Part shown: positions 7,332 through 16,091 of the stretch, one piece after another
Layout: each line of letters opens with the position of its first letter
Position numbering within the stretch: position 1 is the stretch's first letter
Assembly: GCF_000585335.1 (NCBI RefSeq)
Contig: NZ_KK073872.1
Location: 3,091,283 to 3,155,282, forward strand
Origin: Cloacibacillus evryensis DSM 19522
GTDB taxonomy: Bacteria; Synergistota; Synergistia; Synergistales; Synergistaceae
Direction: 5' to 3'
DNA length: 64,000 nt
Position numbers and translations under genes: made by a program
Notes under the pieces: model-generated
The model's database searches: none
What the model saw: only the letters and a program-made list of their open reading frames with translations
Told to the model about the DNA's origin: nothing

Positions 7332-9698
7332 TTACAGCGTGTCGAGAGGGTAGTGGTCCTTGTCGCCGCCGGTCGGCTGTCCCGCCGCGCCGTCTACCGT
7401 GACTTTCTCGGTGCAGTTTGTCACCGTTGAATTGTTGTAGACATAACCGGCTATCGTGCCGACGATAGCTCCGCCGCTGATGCTGCCTTTGGCGTCGCAG
7501 CCCTCCACCTCAAAGGCTGTCGGCTCGGGGCAAAATTCTTCGTATTTGGCAAGGTAGAAACCGCCGCCGACGATCATGCCGATGCGCTTCGAGCCTGCCG
7601 TCACCGCGACGGTCACGTTATCCGTCTTACAGCCGCTGATCTGGGTCTTCGCTCCCGAAGTGGTGCCCGCATAACCGACCAGGCCGCTTATCAGCGCCGA
7701 CGTGGGAGACTCCACGACGACCTTGACGTCCTTCGCGCTGCAGCCCTTCACGTATTTGCTGCTCATCGCGCAGCCCGCAAGCGCGCCAATGCCGGCTGTG
7801 GCGTTGCCCTTGGCCGTCACCGAGCCGCCTGTGGCGTGACAGTCGACGAAGTTGCAAACTTCACCGCCGCCGACGATAAGGCCCGCGCCCTGTCCCATTC
7901 CCTGCGCGATGTCGCCTTCCATTACGACGTTGGCCTGCGCGTAACAGTCTTTCAGCAGCACTGGCCCCGCGACTCCGCCGGCGATACCGCCGACCATCGC
8001 GGCGGCGTTCATCTTATTGCTGCCCGTGAGAGTGACTTTCTCGATGCGGACGTCGGCGCTTTCCGGCGCGTGGGCATAGCCGACGACGCCGGCGACGCAC
8101 ATAAGCCCGTTGACCTTCGCGTCTTCAACGGTGAGATTCTTCACCGCCGCGCCGTCGCCCGTCATGCAGCCGAAGAGCCCCGTGCCCATTGCCTGCGGCG
8201 CGTTGACGGTAATGCCGGAGACGGTATGGTCATCGCCGTCAAAGACGCCTGTGAACGCGGCTTCCGGCTGCGGGTCCTCTTCCGTGCCCTCGACCGGCTT
8301 AAAGCTGCCGATCGGCTGCCAGTTCCTGTATCCAGCGCCCGAAAGGTTGACGTCGTTCATCAGGACATAATGGCCGCCCAGGTTGTTGCGGACACAGTTA
8401 AGCTGATCCGCCGTCTTTATCTGCCACGGCTCGGCCTCGGTGCCGCGGCCGCCCGCGGTAAATTCAAACGAGGCGAGCGGAGTGTTCTTGTCGTCGCCGC
8501 CGATGATCTGCTGCCCCGCCGCGCCGTTTACCGTGACGTTCGCGGTGCAGTCTTTCACCGTTGAATTGTTGTAGACATAGCCGGCCACCGTGCCGACTAC
8601 GCGGCCGCCCTCGATGCTGCCGTCCGCTTTGCAGTCCGTGACGTTAAAGGCGTTGGGCACGGGGAAATATGCGACGTAAAGCGGGCAGTAGAAACCGCCG
8701 CCTACGATCATGCCTATGCGGCTCGCGCCGTCCGAGACACGGATCGTCACATTTTTCGTCGTGCAGCCGCTGATCTCGGTCGGCGTTACGTCGGGAGCTC
8801 CGGCGTGGCCGAGGAGGCCGCCGATCATACTGGAGGTGGCGTCGTTTACGGTAACGGTGACGTCGCTGACAGAGCAGTTTTTCACATAGCCGCTCTCCTG
8901 CGCGCAGCCCGCGAACCCGCCGATGCTCATAGTCGCGCGGCCGTTCGCCGTCACGGAACCGCCGACGGCATGGCTGTCTTCAATGTTGCAGCCTTCGCCG
9001 CCGCCGACCACGATGCCGACGCCCTGACCCGTTCCCCGCATGCCGTCGCCGTTCAGCACGACGTCCGCCCGCGCGGTGCAGCCCTTCACCAGTACCGGTC
9101 CGCCGACCGCGCCGGCGAGGCCGCCGGTGAGCGATGTGCCGGAGACTTTGTTGTCCCCCGAAAGCACGACGGATTCGATGCGGACATCGGCGCTTTCCGG
9201 CGCGTGGGCATAGCCGACCACCGCGCCCGTTCCGGCGCCGCCGTTTATTTCCGCGTTCACGACGGTGAGGTTTTTAATGATGGCTCCGTCCCCCGTCATG
9301 CATCCGAAGAGCCCAGTGCCCATACCCGGCTGCGCGGAGGCGACTTTCACATTGGATATGCTGTGGCCGCCGCCGTCGAATGTGCCGGTAAATGCCGCCT
9401 CGGGCGCCGGCGTTTCATCGTCTTCTTCGGAGATAGCCTTAAAGTTTCCGATGGGCTGCCAGTCCTCATATCCAGACAGGTCCAGGTCCTTTGTCAGCGC
9501 AAAATGTCCGCCCAGATGGCTGCGGACGGCCTCAAGCTGTTTCGCCGTCTCGATCCGCCACGGATTTTCCGCCGTACCGGCGCCGCCGGCAAATTCCGAC
9601 GAACCGGACGAACCGCCGCCGCAGCCCCCCGAAACGAATACTGCCATAGCCAGCATCAGAAGCATAGAAAGCAGACAAAAATTCTTACGGTTCTTCAC
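7332..9698 (-). CDS. Large secreted lipoprotein with two tandem modules
   Basis: Predicted cell-surface protein of 788 aa with no recognised enzymatic motif. The start is GTG at 9698, with GGAGGG 7 nt before it; translation from there gives a signal peptide (KNRKNF, hydrophobic core) ending in SGGC and a Gly/Ser linker, suggesting lipidation, though the residue at -3 is unusual for a lipobox. Two modules of about 363 aa follow, each opening with a GTxxxPWxIxTAxQL segment and ending in GYVYNNSTV. Within them, Gly-rich strands of the type GLFGCMTGDG and VVGYAHAPESADVRI suggest a right-handed beta-helix with GLUG-like repeats. Such folds serve adhesion or glycan binding. The upstream operator is shared with the AraC gene at 9802. 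Confidence 0.8.
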   Translation of the reverse strand: MKNRKNFCLLSMLLMLAMAVFVSGGCGGGSSGSSEFAGGAGTAENPWRIETAKQLEAVRSHLGGHFALTKDLDLSGYEDWQPIGNFKAISEEDDETPAPEAAFTGTFDGGGHSISNVKVASAQPGMGTGLFGCMTGDGAIIKNLTVVNAEINGGAGTGAVVGYAHAPESADVRIESVVLSGDNKVSGTSLTGGLAGAVGGPVLVKGCTARADVVLNGDGMRGTGQGVGIVVGGGEGCNIEDSHAVGGSVTANGRATMSIGGFAGCAQESGYVKNCSVSDVTVTVNDATSSMIGGLLGHAGAPDVTPTEISGCTTKNVTIRVSDGASRIGMIVGGGFYCPLYVAYFPVPNAFNVTDCKADGSIEGGRVVGTVAGYVYNNSTVKDCTANVTVNGAAGQQIIGGDDKNTPLASFEFTAGGRGTEAEPWQIKTADQLNCVRNNLGGHYVLMNDVNLSGAGYRNWQPIGSFKPVEGTEEDPQPEAAFTGVFDGDDHTVSGITVNAPQAMGTGLFGCMTGDGAAVKNLTVEDAKVNGLMCVAGVVGYAHAPESADVRIEKVTLTGSNKMNAAAMVGGIAGGVAGPVLLKDCYAQANVVMEGDIAQGMGQGAGLIVGGGEVCNFVDCHATGGSVTAKGNATAGIGALAGCAMSSKYVKGCSAKDVKVVVESPTSALISGLVGYAGTTSGAKTQISGCKTDNVTVAVTAGSKRIGMIVGGGFYLAKYEEFCPEPTAFEVEGCDAKGSISGGAIVGTIAGYVYNNSTVTNCTEKVTVDGAAGQPTGGDKDHYPLDTL
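7365..8453 (-). repeat. Second lipoprotein module (C-terminal copy)
   Basis: Encodes the second module of the lipoprotein, colinear with 8493-9587. Shared blocks include AHAPESADVRIE, GTGLFGCMTGDGA, SRIGMIVGGGFY/KRIGMIVGGGFY and GYVYNNSTV. The copies have diverged, so this is an old intragenic duplication. Confidence 0.85.
8493..9587 (-). repeat. First lipoprotein module (N-terminal copy)
   Basis: Encodes the first module, from GGAGTAENPW to the NGAAGQ segment. It aligns end to end with 7365-8453. Confidence 0.85.
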
Positions 9699-9725
9699 CG
9701 TGTATCCCTCCTTCACAAATTTTAA

Positions 9726-9741
9726 GTTAGCTATAACTAAC
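9726..9741. promoter_or_regulatory. 16-bp palindromic operator upstream of the lipoprotein gene
   Basis: GTTAGCTATAACTAAC, a near-perfect palindrome (GTTAG/CTAAC arms) 28 bp before the GTG start. It matches the site at 10867 in 14 of 16 positions. Confidence 0.65.
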
Positions 9742-9801
9742 CAAACGCCGCCTATTCTATAAAGGAATTTATGAAATGGCAACGCCTGAACAGTCCGGCA
9801 T

Positions 9802-10845
9802 CTATCCGTTCGGACATTTTTTCCGGTATTCCATCGGAGAGACCCCGTAAAATTTATGAAAGGCAGAGGTAAACTTGTTCGGATTTTCGTACCCTATTTT
9901 TGCGGCGATATCGGCGACCGTGAAACCTTCCTCCTTCAGCAGATCCCGCGCCGCCTGCAGGCGGCAGGCGCGCAGAAAAGCATAAGGCGACGTGCCGCAG
10001 ACCTCTCTGAAGGCCCTCTTCATCACCGTTTGTGATATCCCAAAGCGCCTGGACAACTCGGCTATCGTGTGGTGCATACCGATATTTCCGGCGATGAAGT
10101 CTCTGACGCCGATCATCAGCCGTTCATGCCGCCGGTCCGTGTATTTCACCGCGGCGGGCCGTCCGCGCTCCTCAAGGTCGCTCAGGAAAAGCAGCAGTTC
10201 GACGACCTTCACCTTCATATAGCCCTCTTTCCTTTCTTCCCTGACGGAATAGAGGCCGGAAAAAATATGCTCAACGGACGCCTCGCCCCGCATGATAAAA
10301 CCGCGGCCCCCGCCGCGTGCCAGCGCTTCGATTTTTTCCAGATCGACGAACAGCAGCTTCAGGTCGCGCTTCAAATCCGCGGGCAGCGCGCCCGGCTCTA
10401 TAATGACGGATATCCCGCAATAGCGCTTGGAGGGGAAAGAGAAAACCGTCCCGTGTGCCGGCGGCGGACAGACAAGCAGATCCCCCGGCCCCAGGCAGCA
10501 GCGGCTCCGGTTTTCAAAACAACGCTCACACCGCCCCGACAGGCAATGGCTTATCTCGATCGCCGCCCCGCGTGCGCGGCCGCGCGGAGCGACGCAGCCT
10601 CCCATGCTGATGTCGTTATAGGCCAGCTCACAGCCGGGGAAGACACGGTACAAGAAGATATCGCCCTCGCCGCTCCCGTTCCCGAGGTGCAGGGCCGAGC
10701 GGTCTCCCGCATCCGCCATGCCCGGAGGCGGATCTCCGCGGGCGGCGATACTCTGAAATGCGGCCCCGGGATTAAATGGAGGCCGCTCCGGCTTATTAGT
10801 CCCCTCTGCCGACATTACCGCAGACAGTCTGTATATACCTTCCAT
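9802..10845 (-). CDS. AraC family transcriptional regulator with cysteine-rich sensor region
   Basis: Regulator of 347 aa. The C-terminal 100 residues form the two AraC helix-turn-helix motifs (TIAELSRRFGIS and VADIAAKIGYENPNKF, ending GVSPMEYRKKC). The N-terminal part is a cupin-like sensor carrying a Cys cluster (SGRCERCF, SRCCLGPG, LLVCPPP) that could bind metal or respond to redox; this is inference. ATG follows AAGGAGG by 6 nt. The gene is 19 bp beyond the palindrome-proximal end of the intergenic region next to the lipoprotein gene and reads in the same direction. A 16-bp operator before it matches that of the lipoprotein gene, so it probably regulates both. Confidence 0.87.
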   Translation of the reverse strand: MEGIYRLSAVMSAEGTNKPERPPFNPGAAFQSIAARGDPPPGMADAGDRSALHLGNGSGEGDIFLYRVFPGCELAYNDISMGGCVAPRGRARGAAIEISHCLSGRCERCFENRSRCCLGPGDLLVCPPPAHGTVFSFPSKRYCGISVIIEPGALPADLKRDLKLLFVDLEKIEALARGGGRGFIMRGEASVEHIFSGLYSVREERKEGYMKVKVVELLLFLSDLEERGRPAAVKYTDRRHERLMIGVRDFIAGNIGMHHTIAELSRRFGISQTVMKRAFREVCGTSPYAFLRACRLQAARDLLKEEGFTVADIAAKIGYENPNKFTSAFHKFYGVSPMEYRKKCPNG

Positions 10846-10866
10846 GACGCACCTCCTTATTATATA

Positions 10867-10882
10867 GTTAACTATATCTAAC
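10867..10882. promoter_or_regulatory. 16-bp palindromic operator upstream of the AraC gene
   Basis: GTTAACTATATCTAAC, 22 bp before the AraC start; consensus with the site at 9726 is GTTArCTATAwCTAAC. Both sit in a similar position relative to the start codon. Confidence 0.65.
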
Positions 10883-11066
10883 TACAAATAATTATATTAC
10901 ACTTCCTCATGTCTGCCAAATAGAGACGCGCATAATAAAGACGCCACGGCTTTGTTTTCCCGCGGCAAATACCGGTGATTTTGCCTTTTCCTTACAAAAA
11001 CCTCTGTCTGTGAGTTATCATGATAAAATAGTTTCAGGATATTCTATACGTTCGGGAGGAATAGAT

Positions 11067-12290
11067 ATGACGGAACCCTTTTCATTTAAATACCAGCTCA
11101 GCACGATGGCAAAGGAGAGGCTCGACCCCTCGGAGATAGGCGTCATGATAAAGCTCAGCATCGAGCATAAAGCCATTTCGCTCACAGCCGGCGAACCGTC
11201 GGCGGATATATATCCCATCGACGATCTCAAAAAGGCCTTCGCCCCGATCTTTGACGATCCGTCGCTGCTCGCCTACGCGAAAGAGGACTTCGGCCTGATG
11301 GAGCTGCGCGAGTGGATAACCCGCCGCATGAGGGCCGACGGCATGGCCCCCGACTGGGTGACGAGCAGGAACATCCTGCTGACCAACGGCGCTGGCGAGG
11401 CGATCGAGCTGGTCGCGGAGACGCTGATCGACCCAGGCTGCACGGTGCTCGTCGAAGCGCCGACCTTTACGGAGACGCTGCTCACCTTCCGCAAACAGGG
11501 CGCGAACTGTGTCGGCGTGCCCTCCGACGACGACGGCATCATCCCAGAAGAGTTTGAACGGCTGCTTAAATCGCGCAGCGTGCGTTTCCTCTATACGATA
11601 CCTAACTTCCAAAACCCCAGCGGCCGCACCTCGCCGCTTGAGCGCCGCAAAGAGATCCTCGCCATCGCCGCGAAGTACGACGTCCCGATCTTCGAGGACG
11701 ACCCCTACCACTACCTGAGCTACGACGAAGAGGCTCCCGCGACATACCTGGGCCTCGCCGGCGACGACCGGCGCGTGCTGCACAGCAACAGCTTCTCCAA
11801 ACTGGTCGCGCCGGGGATGCGCTGCGGCTGGCTCGTCGTGCCGGACGCGATCATCCCGCACCTCAACGCCTTCCGCATCAGCGCCGGCCTCACGCGTCCC
11901 GCGATCCTGCAGCTCGGGCTCTTCAACTACCTGAATAACGCGGACTTCGGCGAGCGCGTCGGCTTCCTGCGCGACACCTACCGCGTGCGCCGCGACGGCA
12001 TGGTAAAGGCGATAGAGAAGCACCTCAAACCGCTGGGGATAAAGACGAACTACCCCAAGGGCGGCTTCTTCCTCTGGGGAGAGGCGCGGGGCGTCGACGA
12101 CATGACAGCCTTCGCGCGCTTCGCGGTGGAAAAGAAGAAGGTCGGCATCATCCCGGGGAGCGCCTTCTACACGATCGACGAAGCGAAAAACGGACACGAC
12201 GCCTTCCGCATCTCCTTCGCAAAGGTCGACCCCGAAACGGCGGAAGAGGGGATCAAACGGCTCGCCGAGGCTTTCAGGGAGTACAAATAA
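11067..12290 (+). CDS. PLP-dependent aminotransferase, class I/II (MocR/LysN-like)
   Basis: Fold-type I aminotransferase, 407 aa. The Schiff-base lysine is in SNSFSKLVAPGMRCGW, with the PLP-phosphate and ring contacts in TNGAGEAIELV, PNFQNPSGRT and EDDPYHYLSY. The pattern fits 2-aminoadipate or aromatic/branched aminotransferases of the LysN type, which transfer amino groups to 2-oxoglutarate. ATG at 11067 is preferred because GGGAGGA lies 7 nt before it; an ATG at 11010 has no such site. It is a single-gene unit closed by a terminator. Confidence 0.9.
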   Translation: MTEPFSFKYQLSTMAKERLDPSEIGVMIKLSIEHKAISLTAGEPSADIYPIDDLKKAFAPIFDDPSLLAYAKEDFGLMELREWITRRMRADGMAPDWVTSRNILLTNGAGEAIELVAETLIDPGCTVLVEAPTFTETLLTFRKQGANCVGVPSDDDGIIPEEFERLLKSRSVRFLYTIPNFQNPSGRTSPLERRKEILAIAAKYDVPIFEDDPYHYLSYDEEAPATYLGLAGDDRRVLHSNSFSKLVAPGMRCGWLVVPDAIIPHLNAFRISAGLTRPAILQLGLFNYLNNADFGERVGFLRDTYRVRRDGMVKAIEKHLKPLGIKTNYPKGGFFLWGEARGVDDMTAFARFAVEKKKVGIIPGSAFYTIDEAKNGHDAFRISFAKVDPETAEEGIKRLAEAFREYK

Positions 12291-12328
12291 TTATTATCGT
12301 CATCGATATATCCTAAGAAATACTCCAT

Positions 12329-12359
12329 GGGGTACAGCAAGCGCGTACCCCTTTTTATT
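12329..12359 (+). terminator. Rho-independent terminator of the aminotransferase gene
   Basis: Stem GGGGTAC/GTACCCC with a 9-nt loop and a TTTTTATT tail, 38 bp past the stop. Confidence 0.85.
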
Positions 12360-12429
12360 GTATTAACGTTTTGAAATAAAAGCAAAAAGCCAGCTTTACC
12401 GCAGAAATTAGTCGTTTGTAGATATTTTA

Positions 12430-12458
12430 TTGTTACTTTCGTTATGAAAGTGTATAAT
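12430..12458 (+). promoter_or_regulatory. Promoter with embedded operator, GntR gene
   Basis: TTGTTA (12430-12435), 17-bp spacer, TATAAT (12453-12458). The spacer holds a perfect inverted repeat ACTTTC-GTTAT-GAAAGT (12435-12451), a position typical of autorepression. Confidence 0.6.
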
Positions 12459-12502
12459 ATCACAATATTAAGTGACATCAATTCGTTAGGAGCTAGCATG
12501 TA

Positions 12503-13219
12503 ATGCCGATAAAAACTACCGCTCAAGACGCTGCTTTAGAGCAAATAATGGAGCTGATACAGCGTAAAGAAATTTTTCCCGGCGCCAGGCTGTTTGAGAC
12601 AGACCTCGAAAAGTCGCTGGGCATGAGCAGAACTCCGATAAGAGGGGCTTTGGACCAGCTGGTAGTGGACGGAATCCTTGAAAAAAAACAGAATCAAAGG
12701 GGATATTTTTTCCCTAAACTAACACTTTCCGATCTATATGAGGCATACATATTCAGAGAGCGCCTTGAAGTGACCTCGGTCAGCCTTGCCTGCCTCAACT
12801 GGAATCATCAGGCTGGTAAAAAAATATATGATGCGATCAGGACAGAAAACGAAAAAAATGAGACCCAAATATGTGACACATATAAAGACCTCAGTGACGG
12901 TTTTCACGTAACCTTGGCCGCTTCTTCCGGCAACGAATACCTCGTGAGGGCGCTTAAACAAGTCTATTTACGTATATGTATGTATGAACTATTCTATGGT
13001 ATCAGTCTCTATCGCGTGGATAGAGATCAGGACCGCCACAAAGATTCAAACGATCAAATGATCCTTCAGCACGAGGATATCGTCGTAAGTATTGCACAAC
13101 GTGATATGGCGGCGGCAGTAAAAAAGATGGTGCGCCATCTTAGGCACGCTCCCGCGGCAAGCGAACATGTCATGTCTTTTTTTAAATGGAAAGAATATGA
13201 AAAAATATTCCCTAACTGA
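12503..13219 (+). CDS. GntR family transcriptional regulator, FCD domain
   Basis: FadR-subfamily regulator, 238 aa. The winged helix lies at residues 10-75 with KSLGMSRTPIRGALDQL, followed by an FCD domain. AGGAG lies 10 nt before the ATG. It precedes the opine-dehydrogenase operon in the same direction but is cut off from it by its own terminator, and is the obvious local regulator of that operon. Base composition is more AT-rich than the aminotransferase to the left. Confidence 0.87.
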   Translation: MPIKTTAQDAALEQIMELIQRKEIFPGARLFETDLEKSLGMSRTPIRGALDQLVVDGILEKKQNQRGYFFPKLTLSDLYEAYIFRERLEVTSVSLACLNWNHQAGKKIYDAIRTENEKNETQICDTYKDLSDGFHVTLAASSGNEYLVRALKQVYLRICMYELFYGISLYRVDRDQDRHKDSNDQMILQHEDIVVSIAQRDMAAAVKKMVRHLRHAPAASEHVMSFFKWKEYEKIFPN

Positions 13220-13248
13220 GATAACATAAAATTATATTAAAAAATAGA

Positions 13249-13290
13249 AGCGAAAAGCCTTGACGTGATCTTTAAGGTTTTTCGCTTTTG
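13249..13290 (+). terminator. Terminator of the GntR gene
   Basis: A 13-bp stem AGCGAAAAGCCTT/AAGGTTTTTCGCT with one mismatch, followed by TTTTG. Confidence 0.8.
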
Positions 13291-13403
13291 TTATAATCGG
13301 CTTAAACAATGAGTCCTATTACCGTCCATACCTTCCTAAATATAAATCTATATATTTAATTTTATAAAAAATATATTCTAATTCTATAACACTTCAAAAC
13401 CTA

Positions 13404-13431
13404 TTGACACATTTCCAGAGACGGCTATAAT
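13404..13431 (+). promoter_or_regulatory. Promoter of the opine-dehydrogenase operon
   Basis: Consensus TTGACA (13404-13409), 16-bp spacer, consensus TATAAT (13426-13431). The rest of the 13220-13520 gap holds only the GntR terminator and an AT-rich leader. Confidence 0.75.
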
Positions 13432-13441
13432 TGAATCCAAT

Positions 13442-13455
13442 AAACGTATACGTTT
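13442..13455. promoter_or_regulatory. Perfect 14-bp palindrome AAACGTATACGTTT
   Basis: Lies about 11 bp after the -10, around the expected transcription start. GTATAC-centred palindromes are typical of FCD-type GntR operators, so repression by the product of 12503-13219 is likely. Confidence 0.6.
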
Positions 13456-13520
13456 TTCGTACTCAATTAAATTTACCCATGATATATTGCTTCACCATTT
13501 AATGCAGAGGAAGTGGTGTT

Positions 13521-14615
13521 ATGGATATCGCTGTATTCGGAGCTGGCAACGGTGCTCACGCGCTTGCCGGAGACCTTGCCTTACATGGGCATAACGTCCG
13601 GCTGTGGGAAAATCCGTCGTTCAGCGACAATATAAAACATTTGGAACGCAGCGGCGGCAAGTTGACGCTTACCGGAGCAGCATCAGGCGAGGCCAAACTT
13701 TCGCTGGTAACGACAGAGGCCGCCGCCGCGCTTGACGGAGCGGAAGCGGTATTTGTCCTGATGCCTTCATACGGGCAGGAATCAGCCTTCGATTACATGG
13801 CGCCTCACCTCAAAGATGGGCAGGCCGTGCTTGTAATGCCCGGTAATTTTGGCGCGATCTCTCTCTATCTAAGAATGAAGGCGCGTGGCCTGGAAAACCA
13901 GATACTTATCGGCGAAAGCGACACGATCCCATATGCCGCACGTCTGGACAAGAACAAAAGCTGCAACATCTTCGGAGTAAAGGGCAGCGTCTGGGCTTCC
14001 GCAGTCCCGGCGAGCGCGACGGACAGGCTTTTACAGAAAATTGAGGGGATATTGCCGGTCAAGCTCCTTCCCCTCCCCAGCGCGCTCGCTGTCGCGCTCG
14101 CCAACACCAATATGATCATCCACTGCCCCACCATGATCATGAACGCCGGCCGCATCGAGACCGGAGAACGTTTTCGTTTCTACAACGACGGGATGAGTGC
14201 GTCAGTGTGTTCCGTGATGGAAAAAATGGACGAGGAACGCTTAGCTGTCGGTAAAGCTTGGGGGTATAATCTTGTAACCGAGTTTGAAGACGCTTTGGCA
14301 AATTACGACCTGGATTCAACCCAGTACCGCAACCTTCACGAAATATTCAGCCTGCACCCTGTATATAGCAAGATGGGAGCCGATTCCCCGCAGTCCGTAA
14401 CACACAGGTATATTACGGAGGATGTCCCGTATCTCCTGGTACCGCTCTCGGAGATGGGTAAGATGGTCAAAGTTCCAACGCCGACCATTGATGCGATAAT
14501 ACATCTCGCCAGCATCATAAACAAAACTAACTATCCGGCCTATGGCCGGGGCTTAAAAGCAATGGGATTCAAAAATATAGCTTTTGAAAATATCAAAGAT
14601 ATTGTACACGGATAA
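13521..14615 (+). CDS. NAD/NADP octopine/nopaline (opine) dehydrogenase family protein
   Basis: Opine dehydrogenase family, 364 aa. An N-terminal Rossmann domain opens with FGAGNGAHALAGDLALHGH (GxGxxxxA type), and the C-terminal helical opine domain begins around residue 180 with ANTNMIIHCPTMIMNAGRIE, containing the His that is catalytic in octopine dehydrogenase. Members link or split an amino acid and a 2-oxo acid, as in octopine to arginine and pyruvate. The downstream carrier, cyclodeaminase-family enzyme and RidA suggest a catabolic direction here, but that is inference. A strong promoter and GntR-like operator lie upstream. Confidence 0.87.
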   Translation: MDIAVFGAGNGAHALAGDLALHGHNVRLWENPSFSDNIKHLERSGGKLTLTGAASGEAKLSLVTTEAAAALDGAEAVFVLMPSYGQESAFDYMAPHLKDGQAVLVMPGNFGAISLYLRMKARGLENQILIGESDTIPYAARLDKNKSCNIFGVKGSVWASAVPASATDRLLQKIEGILPVKLLPLPSALAVALANTNMIIHCPTMIMNAGRIETGERFRFYNDGMSASVCSVMEKMDEERLAVGKAWGYNLVTEFEDALANYDLDSTQYRNLHEIFSLHPVYSKMGADSPQSVTHRYITEDVPYLLVPLSEMGKMVKVPTPTIDAIIHLASIINKTNYPAYGRGLKAMGFKNIAFENIKDIVHG

Positions 14616-14641
14616 AAAATAAACGGAGGTGGCAAAAGCAT

Positions 14642-16030
14642 ATGTCAGAGATAAAAAAACGGAAAAACCTTAGTACGGCTGCACTTTTATTGATAGTAAT
14701 AGTAATTTGCGCGGCACTTACGTATGTAATACCGGCAGGGCAGTTTGACCGTGTCAAAGATGCAGCTTCCGGCAGAACTGTCGTAGCCGCTGGAACATTT
14801 AAGTACATTGAGAACAGCCCTGTAGGTTTGAAAACGCTGCTGTCATCAGTCTTTGAGGGAATACTTAAGGCTTCCGAGATAATTTCGTTCGTACTTTGCA
14901 TAGGCGGCGCAATGGCTCTGGTGGTCAAATCCGGCGCAATCAACGCGGCGCTGGCAAGCGTGATTGTAAAGTATAAGGATAAAACCTATTTCCTAATCCC
15001 GGTAATAATGGTCGCTTTTGCACTGGCAGGCGCAACTTTCGGCATGGCGGAAGAAACTCTGCCGTTTTTGGCGGTCCTCATCGCGGCAGCAACGGCAATG
15101 GGATATGACAGGCTTGTTGGGGTATGCTTCGTTACAATAGGAGTTTATGCCGGTTATTCGGCAGGGCCGTTAAATCCATTTTCCATAGGTATCGCCCATA
15201 AGATCGCTGAATTGCAGATGTTTTCAGGGATGGGTCTTCGTACGATCTTGTGCCTAGGCGGTACCATTATCGCGGTACATCATACAATGAGATATGCGGC
15301 AAAGGTAAAAAAGACGCCGTCGGCAAGCCTTGTTGCCGATATCCCATTCAATGTTTCAAACATCAAAATAGACCTTGATTACAAGGGACTGACACGCTCT
15401 GATAGATTGATACTACTCGCGCTTTTCGCGGCCCTTGGCGGACTCATTTTTGGTGTACTCAAGTACGAATGGTACCTGCAGGAGATAAGCGCCCTTTTCA
15501 TGGCTCTTGCTATTTTCGTTGGTGTCGTAATGTATAAAACAGACATAAATAAATTCGCGGAGGAGTTTATAGACGGGGCGAAAGAGCTTGCTCCAGCGGC
15601 AATGCTTGTGGGGCTTTCAAGAGCGGTGCTCGTCATTATGGAACAGGGAATGATCATGGATACGATTATATATGCGCTGTCACTGCCATTGATACACCTG
15701 CATAGCGTCGTAGCGGCATGGGGAATGTTCTTCGCTCAGGGCGTCATCAACTTCTTTATCCCTTCGTCAAGCGGACAGGCTGTCGTTGTCATGCCCATTA
15801 TGGCACCGCTCGCGGATCTTGTGGGGGTATCGCGCCAAATAGCGTGTCAAGCCTATCAGGCGGGCGATGGGTATTGGAATATGATCACGCCAACTCATCC
15901 AGTCCTTATGGCATCCCTTGGCATCGCGGGGATCCCGTTTGCGCGGTGGTTCAAATTTGCGTTGCCGCTGGTAATCAAATGGACGATATGGACAATGGTT
16001 GTGCTCGCCATAGGCGTATATGTCTGGTAA
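14642..16030 (+). CDS. YfcC/DcuC-family membrane transporter
   Basis: Integral membrane carrier of 462 aa with about twelve hydrophobic segments; the opening AALTYVIPAGQFDR and the loop GVYAGYSAGPLNPFSIGIAHKIAEL are typical of the YfcC group. Homologs are annotated as C4-dicarboxylate or basic-amino-acid antiporters. GGAGGT precedes the ATG. It is 26 bp downstream of the opine dehydrogenase and 61 bp upstream of the cyclodeaminase-like gene, so it probably imports the opine or exchanges product for substrate. Confidence 0.85.
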   Translation: MSEIKKRKNLSTAALLLIVIVICAALTYVIPAGQFDRVKDAASGRTVVAAGTFKYIENSPVGLKTLLSSVFEGILKASEIISFVLCIGGAMALVVKSGAINAALASVIVKYKDKTYFLIPVIMVAFALAGATFGMAEETLPFLAVLIAAATAMGYDRLVGVCFVTIGVYAGYSAGPLNPFSIGIAHKIAELQMFSGMGLRTILCLGGTIIAVHHTMRYAAKVKKTPSASLVADIPFNVSNIKIDLDYKGLTRSDRLILLALFAALGGLIFGVLKYEWYLQEISALFMALAIFVGVVMYKTDINKFAEEFIDGAKELAPAAMLVGLSRAVLVIMEQGMIMDTIIYALSLPLIHLHSVVAAWGMFFAQGVINFFIPSSSGQAVVVMPIMAPLADLVGVSRQIACQAYQAGDGYWNMITPTHPVLMASLGIAGIPFARWFKFALPLVIKWTIWTMVVLAIGVYVW

Positions 16031-16091
16031 GCGACACGAGAACTGATTTTTAAGCAACATAAATACACAATACAACAGGAGGAAATATACT

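Noticed and set aside
11082-12197. 371-codon minus-strand frame over the aminotransferase
   Set aside because: Antisense shadow of a gene with intact PLP motifs and its own terminator.
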